Assembly: GCA_018350325.1 (NCBI GenBank)
Contig: JAEVLN010000064.1
Location: forward strand, 24,051-88,050
Reading direction: 5' to 3'
Source of the DNA: Globodera rostochiensis
Lineage: Eukaryota; Nematoda; Chromadorea; Rhabditida; Heteroderidae
DNA: 64,000 bases
Part shown: one piece after another, positions 12,705 through 31,254 of the stretch
How the letters are laid out: each line of letters opens with the position of its first letter
Position numbering within the stretch: the stretch's first letter is position 1
Notes under the pieces: model-generated
Databases searched by the model: none
Seen by the model: only the letters and a program-made list of their open reading frames with translations
What the model was told of the DNA's origin: nothing
Position numbers and translations under genes: made by a program

Positions 12705-12790
12705 TTAGAGACCGGACCGGAGATTATCCGGTCCGGGTCAATGTTTACTTCTGGAATCCGGATCCGGTCATTTCAAAATCCCGTCTCTAA
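12705..12790. repeat. Short hairpin, TTAGAGAC ends
   Basis: TTAGAGAC at 12705-12712 is matched by GTCTCTAA at 12783-12790. The sequence between is rich in CCGG/GGTCCGG words. It looks like a very small MITE or a MITE remnant lying between the Tc1-like element and the next element. No clear target duplication is visible. Confidence 0.4.
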
Positions 12791-12793
12791 ATA

Positions 12794-14773
12794 CCGTATT
12801 TCCTCAAATAGAAGACCCCCCTCAATTAGAAGACCCCCCCCCCCCCCTAATAGAAGACCGGACAAATAGAGCGCAAATTGCATAAGTTATTATTTATTAA
12901 TATTCAAATATGAATTCCGGAAACGATTCGACTACCTCTTCAGAAAAACTGGTAAACCGCGAACATGCTAAACCATTCCTAAAAGTCTTAAATTTATGAA
13001 CTAAGGTCTGTTGCGGTAAAACCCCAACTCGTTCCCGGCCAACTCGTTCACCCCCAACTCGTTCCCCACCCCCGACTCGTTCTCTTTACCCCGACTCGTT
13101 CTCTTTACCCCGACTCGTTCCCTTTACCCCGACTTTAAAAAAAATTTTTGGTTTCAAAAGTCGACAAAAAGCTCTTTCTCGGGGTATACCGGGGCCTAGA
13201 ATTCGATTCTGACCCCCATTTTGATCAATTCTGAACCCCTAACCTAAATTCGAACACTTTGTCGAACACAAAAAAAATGTTTTTTTTAAAATCGTTAAAG
13301 ATACAAGATGGATGCAAGGATGATCGGCAGAGCAAACGAATGTGCTTTTTGAATATTTTTGTTACAAAAAATCGATTTTGAAAAAAAAAGTTTTTTGAAA
13401 AAAAAAATTTTTGATTTCGGCTCCGGGGTTTGGAACCGAATCAAAATAGTAACCCTAGAACCACAAAAACCCCTAGCAATAGATTTTAACCACTTTAAAA
13501 AAAACTTTTTTCAACAATTTTTGGTAAAATTTCACTATATGTGATTTTTGTAAAATCACTTAAAAACACGTTTATAGGTTTTCTTAGGTGCTGAAAACGA
13601 TAGATCAATCAAAATTTTGGCGCGGAAAAGCATTTAAACCGGTTTTTGAACCGTTTAAAAATTGCCAAAAATGGACATTTTTGACCAAATTTTGTATCTT
13701 CCCGTGGACCAATTGCAACAAATTTAATATCATTCGACAGCTCTCGACGAGACAAATCGATCTAGGTGTGAAGAAATTCGATCAGACTCCATTTGGATGC
13801 CGGCCAACTGAGTCCCAGTGTAAAAAAGACACTTCAGTACCACTAATAAAAGATAAGCGATTGACCGAACAAAAGCCAACTGTGTACGCACCCTCGACGG
13901 AGAAGGCAAGCCTAAAGCCTAAGCCTAACGCGCCCCCGAACCTAAGCCTAACGCGGCCCCGACGGAGGGTGGCGAATTAAGGGGTAGTCAAAAGGTGTGT
14001 ATGTGAAAAGCTATTTTCATCAAAACGGCTAAGATAAACTATTAATATTAGGCACGCGCTTGGGAAGATACAAAATTTGGTCAAAAATGTCCATTTTTGG
14101 CAATTTTTAAACGGTTCAAAAACCGGTTTAAATGCTTTTCCGCGCCTAAATTTTGATTGATCTATCGTTTTCAGCACCTAAGAAAACCTATAAACGTTAG
14201 TGAAATTTTTCCCAATTTTTTTTGTTTTTTTGTAAAAAAAGTTGTTTTCGACCAATTGTAAGAATTCGGGTTAGGGATCCGACATACGCAAAAAAGGAAC
14301 CCGGATTCATGTTCTACGCACGAATTTGTACGATTTTTGAGGGTTTTTGTCGTTTTTTATTATGGGGAACGAGTCGGGGTAAAGAGAACGAGTCGAGGTA
14401 AAGAGAACGAGTCGGGGGTGGGGAACAAGTTGGGGGTGAACGAGTTGGCCGGGAACGAGTCGTCCTCCGTCCGTCTGTTGCTACTGCAACAATCCCACTT
14501 CCGGTGCCTTAAATGATGATCATGAACATTTTGCTTGTTAAAATTTTGCTGTTGTTGAGATTATATCGAGCAAAATTATAAAAAAATGCTAATCAACAAA
14601 GTTTTTGTTTTTTAAATAAAAGCCATTTTACATGTTCTCTGAATAATTTGTCAAAAAGGGTTGAACAATAGAAGACCCCCCTCAATTAGAAGACCCCCCC
14701 CCCCTAATAGAAGACCCCTTTGGAGAGGGGTTGAACAATAGAAGACCCGGGTCTTCTATTTGAGGAAATACGG
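12794..14773. mobile_element. Non-autonomous element with CCGTATTTCCTC termini at a TA site
   Basis: The left end CCGTATTTCCTCAAATAGAA is repeated in reverse complement at 14752-14773. TA flanks both ends (12792-12793 and 14774-14775). Subterminal parts hold several copies of AATAGAAGACCCC plus C-runs. No transposase is visible. The TA duplication suggests the Tc1/mariner or pogo group; this is inference. It is split by foldback element 2, which inserted later. Confidence 0.75.
13015..14472. mobile_element. Foldback element 2, 1458 bp, nested, 9-bp target duplication
   Basis: The element is flanked by GTCTGTTGC on both sides (13006-13014 and 14473-14481). Its ends are inverted arrays of CCAACTCGTTC and CCCGACTCGTTC units. 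Deeper inverted segments pair 13563-13690 with about 14085-14205. The unpaired core (about 13700-14060) is a passenger stretch of roughly 350 bp with no recognisable gene; it contains several GCCTAA words. It lies inside the CCGTATTTCCTC element. Confidence 0.85.
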
Positions 14774-14785
14774 TATATCGTTCAC

Positions 14786-15542
14786 GAACGGGTATCGATC
14801 GTTCCCCACCAATTCGTACCCCATCGATTCGTTCCCCACCTACGATTCGTTCCCTTTGTAACGATTCGTTCCCTTTGTAACGATTCGTTCCCCTCTATAA
14901 AAATGATAAAAAACCTATAAAACTCGTACAAAAACATGCGTAGAACACGAATCCGGGTTCCCTTTTTGCGTATATCGAACCCCGGACCCAAAATTCGATC
15001 AATTAGTCGAAATAACCAAAAAAAAATTCAAAAAAACAAAAATTTTCCAATTTTTTTTTTGTTTTTTAGTCGTTAAAAGCTTCAAAATCGATGTAAGGAT
15101 GATCAGAAGAGCAAATGAATTGCATTTTGAATGATTTTGTTACAAAAAATCGATTTTCAAAAGAAAAAAAAATTCGAAAATTTTTCCATATCGGCTCCGG
15201 GGTTCGGAACCGAATCAAAATAGTAACCCTAGAAGCCCAAAAACCCCTGGAAATAACTTTTTAACGACTTAAAAACAAAAAGTTTTTAGAAATTTTTTTT
15301 TGAATAAAGTTTTTTTTCGACCTATTGTTCGAATTTTGGGTTCGGTGTTCGATATACGCAAAAAGGGAACCCGGATTCGTGTTCTACGCATGTTTTTGTA
15401 CGAGTTTTATAGGTTTTTTATCATTTTTATAGAGGGGAACGAATCGTTACAAAGGGAACGAATCGTTACAAAGGGAACGAATCGTAGGTGGGGAACGAAT
15501 CGATGGGGTACGAATTGGTGGGGAACGAATCGATATTTTACC
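14786..15542. mobile_element. Foldback element 3, 757 bp, 9-bp target duplication
   Basis: It is flanked by ATCGTTCAC (14777-14785 and 15543-15551). Inverted ends carry repeated AACGATTCGTTCCC-type units, a variant of the unit in foldback 2. Both elements also share an internal phrase, GGGAACCCGGATTC followed by GTTCTACGCA, so they are related. There is no coding capacity. It begins 12 bp after the right end of the CCGTATTTCCTC element. Confidence 0.85.
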
Positions 15543-15604
15543 ATCGTTCACAATTGTTTTTATATCGATACTTTTATTGACTTCATTTAACACTTTCCGA
15601 CTGT

Positions 15605-16226
15605 GGAAAAAACTTTTGTTTTTCTTGATATCATATGTATATCCTCCCCTCGTCAAGAAAAATCGAATGGTATCAAAATTTTTTATTAGGAAACGACTTT
15701 GAACCAGTTTTTGAACCGGTTCAAATTTTGAAAAACCATAGGGGGGACCCTATTGGTCAGAACTTGTGAAAAATATTTTTTATTCTAAAATTGTCAGAAA
15801 ATGTGCTATTTGACACGGAAAATAGCAGCCAAACCGCACACTCGACTGAGGCGTCAGACTTCTTCCTCCGTCTCCGCATGCTCGCTGTTGGCGGGTCGCC
15901 AGCGGCCTTTCATTATTATATCCGTCTTTTGTTACTTAGTTATTTTTTCCTTAATTTTCAAAACTTTCAACCGATCAAACCCGCTTTAAATTCTCAATTT
16001 TTATTTTCTATTGACGCATTCGTAATCAGTGCCTCAAATAACGTATTTTTATATTTTCAAAAATTTTGATCAAAAGGGTCCCCCCTATGGTTTTTCAAAA
16101 TTTGGACCGGTTCAAAATGATTTTCTAATCAAAATTTTGATACCATTAGATTTGTCTCGACGAGGGGAGTTGATTGATATATAATATCAAGAAAAACAAA
16201 AGTTTTTGATATTCTTCAATTTTACC
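15605..16226. mobile_element. Foldback element 4, 622 bp, 8-bp target duplication
   Basis: It is flanked by CCGACTGT (15597-15604 and 16227-16234). Inverted arms of about 140 bp share the phrase AACCATAGGGGGGACCC. The centre (about 15810-15940) is a GC-richer passenger with no match elsewhere in the window. A single-arm relative of this family lies at 53310-53480. Confidence 0.8.
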
Positions 16227-16350
16227 CCGACTGTTTGCATCATTGAAAGAAAGGCCAATTAATTACCTTAACTAATGGGTTTGTGTTGTAATTTTTTGGT
16301 TTTAAAATAACTCTTTTTTCCCTTTGTTATTCCATTTTTTCGTTATCAAA

Positions 16351-16959
16351 ATGTGTTACTTATTCACTATATTTTTTGCTTCCATCAGCTTTATAGTTTT
16401 GCTTGAAGTCACTTTTGCACAGGTAAAAAATGAGATTTTGTAAACAAGATGAGTCATAGACTGTCTCTCTGTTCCACGCTTTCTTTCCTCAACACAAAAC
16501 CCGCAAAAAAAGTACCCATGAGGGATTTTCGGCTTGTATTGAGGGCGGAGGTCGTAAAAAGAATCAATGAATGTTAAAATGGTGTCCGTACGTTTTCGTA
16601 CGGACACCAAAAAAGAATGTCATTCACAGAATGAATGGCCCATGGCACTGGCAAACGCGAAGGCCAACCCGCAATGTTTGCACTGTTTGCGCGAGTGCAA
16701 CACAGATGTGATCGAGGCAAGTGCGACCAAGCAGCAGCGCGATGCAGGTCGCCATGAGTGTATAGTGCGGAAGTGTCGTGAACAATGTGCTACGAATGTG
16801 CCGATAACGGCGGGAAATGCCGCCGAAGATAGCACACGTGGCGTACAGCAACGGCGTGGCGAGACGCATGCTCTGCAGCAGACGAACTCCCAGCGCGCCA
16901 AACTGCCGCAGCGGTCGAAGCCCGCCGAGGGGGAGACTGACGAAGAAAGTCCTAAATGA
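16351..16959 (+). CDS. Small secreted cysteine-rich protein
   Basis: Two exons. Exon 1 (16351-16422) encodes MCYLFTIFFASISFIVLLEV then TFAQ, a strong signal peptide with a likely cut after TFA; the donor is CAG|GTAAAA. Exon 2 (16630-16959) follows acceptor TTCACAG in the same phase. The predicted precursor is about 133 residues. The mature part has six cysteines in two clusters, CLHCLREC and CIVRKCREQC, followed by a long polar tail rich in Arg, Gln and Glu that ends in GETDEESPK. Six cysteines could form three disulfides. I do not recognise the family. In a plant-parasitic nematode such a protein could be a gland effector or a cuticle/egg-shell protein; that is inference. Two open frames on the other strand overlap exon 2 and are treated as shadows. 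Confidence 0.65.
16581..16608. repeat. Perfect 12-bp hairpin with TTTT loop
   Basis: GGTGTCCGTACG, loop TTTT, then CGTACGGACACC. It lies in the intron of the secreted cysteine-rich gene, 21 bases before exon 2. In the transcript it would put a stable stem close to the acceptor. Confidence 0.8.
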
Positions 16960-17059
16960 GCAAAATCGACACAAAAACAAGCGTCTTCTACGAATCGGCA
17001 AATAGGCTGAAGAGAAACAGACGGCGAGAGATCAACCAAAGCCACATTTGCCGACCCAT

Positions 17060-17239
17060 AGCCTATTCTATTCAATCACAATTTCTTTTAAACAGAGCAT
17101 ATCCTATTCAATCACAATTTCTTTTAAACAGAGCCTATTCTATTCAATCACAATTTCTTTTAAACAGAGCCTATCCTATTCAATCACAATTTCTTTTAAA
17201 CAGAGCCTATTCTATTCAATCACAATTTCATTTAAACAG
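17060..17239. repeat. 36-bp tandem repeat, five copies
   Basis: Five head-to-tail copies of a 36-bp unit begin AGCCTATTCTATTCAATCAC and end TTTAAACAG, with one or two base differences per copy. The array starts about 100 bp after the stop of the secreted cysteine-rich gene and is probably non-coding. Confidence 0.9.
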
Positions 17240-17308
17240 TTTTGCTTTCGAATACAACTATTCCGAAGCCATGATGGTAAATCTAACTAACCCGAACGAT
17301 TCCAACTA

Positions 17309-17430
17309 GGGGTTGGCAATTCCGAACTGAACCGTAGTACCAGGATTTTTTCGGTTAGGATACCTGAAAAATTTTGGGTTTGTCCGATTCGGATACCCGA
17401 AGAATTCCCAGGAACCGCCAGTTTAGCAGT
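17309..17430. repeat. hAT-like fragment
   Basis: The phrase TAGGGGTTGGCAATTCCGAA resembles hAT transposon ends. It is followed by degenerate TCGGATACCCGAA words. No partner end is seen. Otherwise the 17240-17690 stretch holds nothing I can identify. Confidence 0.3.
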
Positions 17431-17696
17431 ATTGATAATTTGAATTCCAACAATAATTAACAGTGTGTCAATATGCTTTAGGAAAACAGGAATAAACAAC
17501 TTGGTTTGGCAAAAAAGATTGCTACGTTAGATGAAGACAAAATGATGAGATTGTAGAAGAATGGAAAATTATGCAAGCAGTAAAAGAAGATGATTCCAGG
17601 ATTATTAATGTAATTGTCAATGAAAGTTCGGGGAGGCTGGGTTCACCGGGCATTGAATTTGTTATGGGACAAAACCAGTCAAATGAATCAAACTCA

Positions 17697-25127
<7,431 letters not shown>

Positions 25128-25160
25128 TTAAGTACATATGTAATAATTATGCAATTTAAA

Positions 25161-25170
25161 CTAAAAGAAA
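25161..25170 (-). promoter_or_regulatory. Possible trans-splice acceptor before MRP
   Basis: On the minus strand TTTCTTTTAG lies 18 bases after the stop codon of the small upstream gene and 33 bases before the MRP ATG. There is no donor in that short gap, so if it is used it would accept a spliced leader, as in nematode operons. This is inference from position. Confidence 0.35.
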
Positions 25171-25187
25171 TTTAATTTATATTCAAA

Positions 25188-25930
25188 TTATTTGATGTAT
25201 CCGAAAGAGCCATTCACATTTCGGGGCAATCTTAATGTGCAGCAGATGAATTTGTGGGTATGATAGGCTGAAAAATAATTAATAAGAAAACAGTCTCGTT
25301 CGTTGCCATGGGTTTCAATATACGGGGTGAAATGATTGTTCATTTCGTTTTTGTTAATGAATTTGTTCTGTTTGTTTTGTTTTAAATTTTGGTTTAAAAA
25401 TACATTTTTTAGAATATGCTACTTACAAATTAGCTTTTTTATTTTTAGAACACTCAATTAAAAACGCATTTTCCTTACAACAAGACTCAACCGAGACTCA
25501 AACGACCCTACCGTCAATATTTTATCGAAACGAAGTTTATTTGCACTATTCAATTTTTTAGATCATGTTAGCACAGCGTTTCATTTTTGCATATTATTAC
25601 CGCTGAACCCTTTCGCCAAGAGTTTCGACGCGAAAAGAAAATAAATAAAAAATGCACTAAATTCAAAAATATTTTAACCCGCCCCCAAAACACGCTAACA
25701 GACAACAACTCACATTAGTTGTCGACTGAATAATTTAAATACTAAAATTGTAAAATTTAAAACTGAAATAAGAAAATGTCGGTTTTAATTTGAATTTAAT
25801 TGGCCATAATGAGTGTTTTCTTACCCGAAATGGCTGCATTCATTCGCTGCCCAGATGATCGGCGCTCCTCCTTCCTCTTTTGGCGTTTTGCCTCCCTTTT
25901 CTCAATCCCAATTTTAAAATTCGTGCTCAT
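25188..25930 (-). CDS. Small basic protein, two exons, unrecognised
   Basis: Exon 1 (25825-25930) encodes MSTNFKIGIEKREAKRQKRK followed by EERRSSGQRMNAAIS and ends at donor G|GTAAGA. Exon 2 (25188-25267) follows TTTTTCAG and encodes YHTHKFICCTLRLPRNVNGS then FGYIK and TAA. The phases match and give about 61 residues. The N-terminal half is very basic, like a nuclear or RNA-binding segment; the C-terminal half has HTH and CC residues. It is on the same strand as the MRP gene and ends 60 bp before the MRP ATG, an operon-like distance. I do not recognise it, and the gene model rests on splice signals alone. Confidence 0.4.
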
Positions 25931-26247
25931 TTTTAATAAAAAATTTTAATTTTTCACTATTTGCTGAAAAAGTGGTATCCAGAGGATGATTTGAATAATG
26001 GGATAGATTCCTTGCTATTGGCCATTATATTAGTGAGCTCTGTGCAAAAAATTAGGAAAATCGGTGTGTTCAATCAAAAATTCTTGTGTTCGAAGTACGC
26101 GATGGTCAAAATAATTATTAAAAAAGATGAGAGAGAACGCCAAAAGAAGAGAACGGTTAGAGAAAGAGAGGGAAAAGCGAGAGAGTACACTGTCTTCCTT
26201 AACGGTAATAAAATGCAAAAATGAAACGCTGTGTGTTAGTAATTATT

Positions 26248-26825
26248 AGGGCCGCTAATTATATGGAAATCCATATTTTTTTTGCGCACTCGGAACAGCG
26301 TATAAATGCCAGAAATAGTGTTTTTAGCTTTGGTTGGAGCCTCTAGAGCCCATTTTATAATCCATATTTTCCATATTTTTCCATATTTCGAGATTTTTAT
26401 CCATATTCCATATTTCGCCATTTTTCAAATCTTGGTAACTATTTAAAAGAATTTTTGATCCTTAACAAAAAAACAATAAAAACGAAAAATACACCCCTAA
26501 GGATCGACTTTTTCAAAATTTTCAAAAAATACACCCCTAAAAATTGACTTTTTCCCGACTAGGAATTCTGCCACCAAAAAATGAAAATTTTAAAATTACT
26601 GCTTATTTTCAAAAATTTTTTTCTGAAATGCCTTTAATTTACATATAAAAATTTTAATTTCTCTGATTACTTCAATTAGGAAAAAATCCCATTTTTTGCT
26701 ATATTTGAAAAAAATTTTCTCCATATTTCGTCCATATTTTAAAATTTTTGTCCATATTTTGCAATTTTTCATCCATATTTTATGGCCATATTTCGAGATT
26801 TTTTATCCATATAATTAGCGGCCCT
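26248..26825. mobile_element. MITE copy A (AGGGCCGC ends), 578 bp, 10-bp target duplication
   Basis: The inverted ends are AGGGCCGCTAATTATATGGA and its reverse complement. Both sides carry AGTAATTATT (26238-26247 and 26826-26835). The interior is AT-rich with many ATATGGA/TCCATAT words and a central segment shared with copy B at 39516-40074. The 10-bp duplication suggests the Mutator-like superfamily. The right end is about 90 bp before the ATG of the DEP-domain gene. Confidence 0.9.
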
Positions 26826-26914
26826 AGTAATTATTAACTAGACCGGTAAAGGGAACGGGAATTGGGAATTAAAAATTTGCGGGATCGAATTTAAAATCAA
26901 ATATCATCGAATTA

Positions 26915-29900
26915 ATGCAAGTTCAACAAAAGGCAACTCCTTCAGCAAGCATCATTAAGCAAGACCAGTTTGAAGCGACCAGAAAAGTTTGTTTTATCCA
27001 TTTGAGTTGCACTACGATTTCGGTGAATTTTCTAGTAAGGGTTCTCTAATCACATTTTTTAGTGGAGACTTGCTCTCAAAAAATTTTACGAGGGGATGCC
27101 ATTGCTGACTCATCGACGCCAACTTCGCTCTTACTCAGAAACATTCACTGGAAAAGACGCGGTGGATTTTGCTGAAAGAATTTTTCCTACAGTGTTCTCT
27201 AAGTGTTGTGACAGGTTTCTAATCAGCGTTTGATATGTCTAAGACATTGAATTCTGGTTTTTTTTAAAAAGTTAAGCTCAACGCGTACTCATTCTTATGT
27301 TAAATAAATTTCTTTGTCAAATTTTTTTTTTAGAATTTTCTATAAAATTTTAGGATGAAAGTTTTATTGCGATATAAATAATTTGTTTAGAGAGTCAGCC
27401 AGAAGTCTGTTGGAAAAATTCTTGTCCTTTGGGTACATCATAAATGTGCGTGGCGAGAGCAGCAAGACCTTTTTTGATAACGCCACGCTGTACAGGTTGT
27501 GAGTTGTGTCCGTTATCTTCGCCATGAATTATTCGACCATTTCTTCAGGTTTTGCAATGAGCGTGTAACACAAATGCTCAGAAAAGAGCAGGAGGACGAA
27601 TCAATTCGGAGAAGAAGCACCTTACTGAAAAGGTCGTCTTCGATGCGCGACAGAGACGCAACCAATCACACGGAACGATTTCAATCCGACAATTTCTTCC
27701 CCAGCAGAGCAAATGACACCAATATGAAGGAGGAGTTGTCGAACATGGCTAAATTGAATGGTCGTCTATCAATATCCTGCCAGGACATCTCAACAATTGA
27801 GAAACAAAATAATTTATCGGTAGTCTCTTCAATTCGAATTTTTGAGTTAATTGGACTCTACTCCAAAAATACAGTCCACTGTTTAAGGCGGCAAAAAAGT
27901 CCTTCGGCGCTGGGATGCTCAGCAATTTAGTCAGCATCGGCAGGGCCAGCGCCACTCTCTTCTCACTCAACCGCAGTAATTCCGATTCAGCGCGCGCTCG
28001 ACAACAAAGGAGGTGCAATGCTATTGTCACCAATTCGAAATCGCTTTGCGATTCGGTGCTGCGTGAAAAATGCACCAACAGAGTTGGAGTGGAGATGGAA
28101 TGCGAATCGATGAGACTGATTAACAACAAAATGTGTGGCATATCTCAAAGCGTTTTCAAAACAGCTTCTTCGAGCTGTACAACAACTGTCAAGTTCTTGC
28201 CTCAAAAGATTGTACGCCATAGAACGGCTATGGCTAGCAAATCGCTCATTTCTGAACAGTGTCAGGTTCTGGCCCGTATCTATAAATAAAATTTTGAGCG
28301 GGGGGGGGGTCAGTTCGGGAAAAATATTTGTAGTGTTGTTTTTTCAGTTTTTATTGCGTTTTTCATAAAGAATTTTTCAAAATGAATCATTTCCAACTTA
28401 GGGGGTCAACTTTTTGTTTACCCGAGGCCAATGCGTATCTAGGCTTGGACTCGTTTAACGATATTTGCTAAGAAAATTTGTAGGGTTTAATTACAAAACA
28501 AAAAAGGCCCTCTAATAGTAAGGTATTTCTAGGACTACTTGTTTGCATTTGTCTTAATAAATGACATTTAGGCGACAAATATTGTTTTTACCGAGGCGGA
28601 TGAGTTCAGGTTTTGGCGTTCTGCTCTCGTCAATTGGTTCGGTGACACAAACAAATTCTTATAATACTATATTTCCATTTTATGTTTGAACAATTTACTT
28701 CTTGCAATAATGTCGACCGGTTTTTTCCGTCCAATTTTTCCGGTGCCGATGTTCGCTGGAACTGTAGACGGATTAATGACAGCACTGGCATTGTTCAACG
28801 ACTTCCTGAACATAATGGTCATTTTTGCAGTTGGGAAAAGTACAAAATGTTTAGGTGAATTGCATCATGATTTGGTTCATTCGCTTCGTCGGCTTGCCCA
28901 ATGGACCGGAATCAATCATTCGAATGAAGCTGTGGGGGATGGTAAATGAATGCTTCAGTTTAATTGGTATTTTTTCTGCAGAGCCTTTTGGGCTGTTCAC
29001 TTTGGTCAAAGTGCATTTGGAGAAAGTGGCGCCCATTATTCCGCAAGAACAAGCAGAATGTTTGTTAAACGTTTTTGATCATTTCTCCCGCTTTAACGCC
29101 GATGGAACAAAAAAAAGTCGACCGGATGTTAAGTTTTCGGAAATTTAATTGCAACTCTGAACCGGGACAAATTCAGTGCAGAAATTAATAGTCATAAAAT
29201 TTCATCGATATTTTGGAGGAATTTGAGCTTAGTTAGTTTGTGTTGTTTTCAAAATCGGTTAATTTTTTTTTGGGTTTTCAGAATTACGCATTGACAGACG
29301 ATTGTGCTTCAGTTTACGCCTCTGCGCATTAACTTTCTCACCACAATTACTGCGAAATTTGCAAATATTATGCAAATTCATCCGTCAATTTTGCTTCAAT
29401 GACAAACTCATGCAAGAAAATTGTTGGGAAACGAATTTGCAGACCACCGAAGGAGAAAGAACAGTTAACGTACTCACCGATCACACTGAGAGACGTCGAG
29501 ATCGCGTATGTTCGGATTTATTCTGGTTAGAAATAGTGGAAGAATGGCAAGGCGGCTCTTAAATTGAAAAATTTTAATTTTCTAATTTTGACTTGGTCAA
29601 GGTTGAACGGGGTAAGGACGCCTCGGCAGTAGAAATAAACATTTTAAAATCAACAATGCATTCACCAAATATTTTGAATTTTTAAAAATATATTCAACAG
29701 CATCAATTTTCTCAAAATTGCCCTTCCTCTACATCATCTTCGAACTCTTCATTTTCTTTATCATTCTCATGCTGAGAGGGATCAATGGACACTTCAATTT
29801 ATTGTATCGGCCAAATCTTTGCCACCCCCTTCCCGCCCTCCCTTTCTTTCCTCCAGACACAGATGATTTGGGCGGACAAAGACGAATATTTTCTTACAAA

Positions 29901-31049
29901 AGCACCAACTCACTAGCTTTGCGAAAATCATATGAATGCATGTGATTCGCATTGTTTATTTTAAAAGATTATTTCCGCTGCCGAGTTGTCCAGTGCCGAG
30001 TTGTACGCGCGCCGGTTGAACATTTCGTTTAAGGTTCTTCGTGTATTGTGCAAATTCTTTTTCTCTCAAAAATCTCGTGGGAATCCAACGTGTCCAAAAG
30101 CGTTTTTGCTGTTCAAACTTTTGTTGGAAAATGCTGCGCAATGTCTCATCCAAACTCCCAAATGGTTGGCTGAAGAGGTGCAGAGACAAATCAAAGCATT
30201 CGTCAGTGCTGAACATGCACAGGTGGTACAATAAGAAAGCAGACCTTAACCGACGGTCCTTAAATTTATGGCAATAAACTGATGTCAAATTCGTGGTCAG
30301 TACCCTTGAAAACCCCAAATGTACTGTTTTTATTTGATTGGATCAGGGGTCATATAATGGAAAATACCAACGAAAATCATTTCTTTTTCTCCTTCCCAGC
30401 CTCGCTTGGAAAGTTTCCCAAAATGCTGATTCAAGCATTCTTGTTTAGCCTAATATTTTGCCTAATGACTGTTGCGTCTTACCCGCCAATGCTTATTGCG
30501 ATCGGATTGGCAGAAAGGAATATGAAGCGCAATCAAAGGATGCTGATCGCCATTTACTCGGCCTTTTAGACCAGATTTTAGGCAACGAAAATCTTAATCC
30601 ATTTCAGAGATCAGACCAGCTGAGAAAGGTTCAACCCGTTACTTTTCGAGTAACCACTTCCACTTTCAGTTCCGACTCGCTTACCCTTCGATCTATGCAA
30701 ATCGATTTCCATCTTTCCAAGGACGTTCACTTCCCCCGAGCACTCATCACCATTCTTCACAAAAAAAATCGTCGATTTCGGATGAAAAATCGAGCTCACT
30801 TAAGAGCTCATCAAACTTCAGATAATCATTACCCAGTAATTTATTTTTATCTATCCGCAGGTTTTGTAATGGAGAGATTTCAAGAACTCTCATATTTCAC
30901 TCATTATATGTTAATATGTTTTTGCTTTAACAAATGAAATTACGGTTTGCTTTTTAGCCGCTGGGGTTGTTTTGGCGCGGAAACAGTTCATCGACGATAT
31001 GTTTATCCGTTTTATCAACCGAATTTCAAAATATGGCACTGAAGTGTGA
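26915..31049 (+). CDS. DEP-domain protein of the DEPDC1 / LET-99 family
   Basis: In C. elegans this family (LET-99) acts at the cell cortex to position the spindle; vertebrate DEPDC1 is mitotic. Exon 1 (26915-26986) begins MQVQQKATPSASIIKQ. Exon 2 starts at 27063. Together they read FEATRKWRLALKKFYEGMPL, THRRQLRSY and FTGKDAVDF, the DEP-domain start, then SARSLLEKFLSFGYI and TLYRF. A Ser/Arg-rich linker follows to about 27.9 kb, then a long open exon to about 28.2 kb. A degenerate RhoGAP-like region spans 28.6-29.1 kb (HDLVHSLRRLAQW; a 40-bp intron 28942-28981; EPFGLFTLVKVHLEKVAP). The C-terminal family block is FSPQLLRNLQILCKFIRQ (29.3 kb), AFLLFKLLLENAAQCLIQTP (30.1 kb) and YCDRIGRKEYEAQSKDADRH (30.5 kb). 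The last exon ends ISKYGTEV, TGA 31047-31049. Exon borders in 27.8-28.6 kb are uncertain. Confidence 0.85.
28270..28445. repeat. MITE fragment in DEP-gene intron
   Basis: It holds GGCCCGTATCTATAAAT, a G-run, TTTTTATTGCGTTTTTCATA and, near the right end, GCGTATCTAGG. The words match the hAT-like element at 23615-23906. Ends and duplication are not clean. Confidence 0.45.
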
Positions 31050-31254
31050 GGGCACTAGATTTCCGTATTTTAATCGCAATATTTTTTTTGGACATTTCAT
31101 GAAACGATAAATACGCAAAAAATAAAGTACGCAGATTGTCACGCATGTACCTCGCGCTCTGTGGTTGACATGTGATCGTTCGTCAGAAAATTGTGAAAAA
31201 TAAAATCGAGAAAGAAAATGCAACAAAAAGTGTTAAAACGATTAAAAAGTCATT

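Noticed and set aside
16620..17075. Minus-strand frames that look like a membrane or cysteine-rich protein, one faintly like a seven-transmembrane receptor
   Set aside because: They are antisense to exon 2 of the secreted gene, which has a signal-peptide exon, matching phase and a proper stop. No supporting minus-strand exons were found.
17060..17239. CRISPR-like direct repeats
   Set aside because: The 36-bp units are contiguous with no spacers and the genome is eukaryotic. It is a minisatellite.
27749..28141. Minus-strand frame in the DEP gene
   Set aside because: The plus strand is open across the same span in a frame compatible with the DEPDC1-like chain, and family blocks both before and after are on the plus strand.
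29956..30318. 120-codon minus-strand frame
   Set aside because: It is antisense to the C-terminal DEPDC1 block AFLLFKLLLENAAQCLIQTP, which matches the family on the plus strand.
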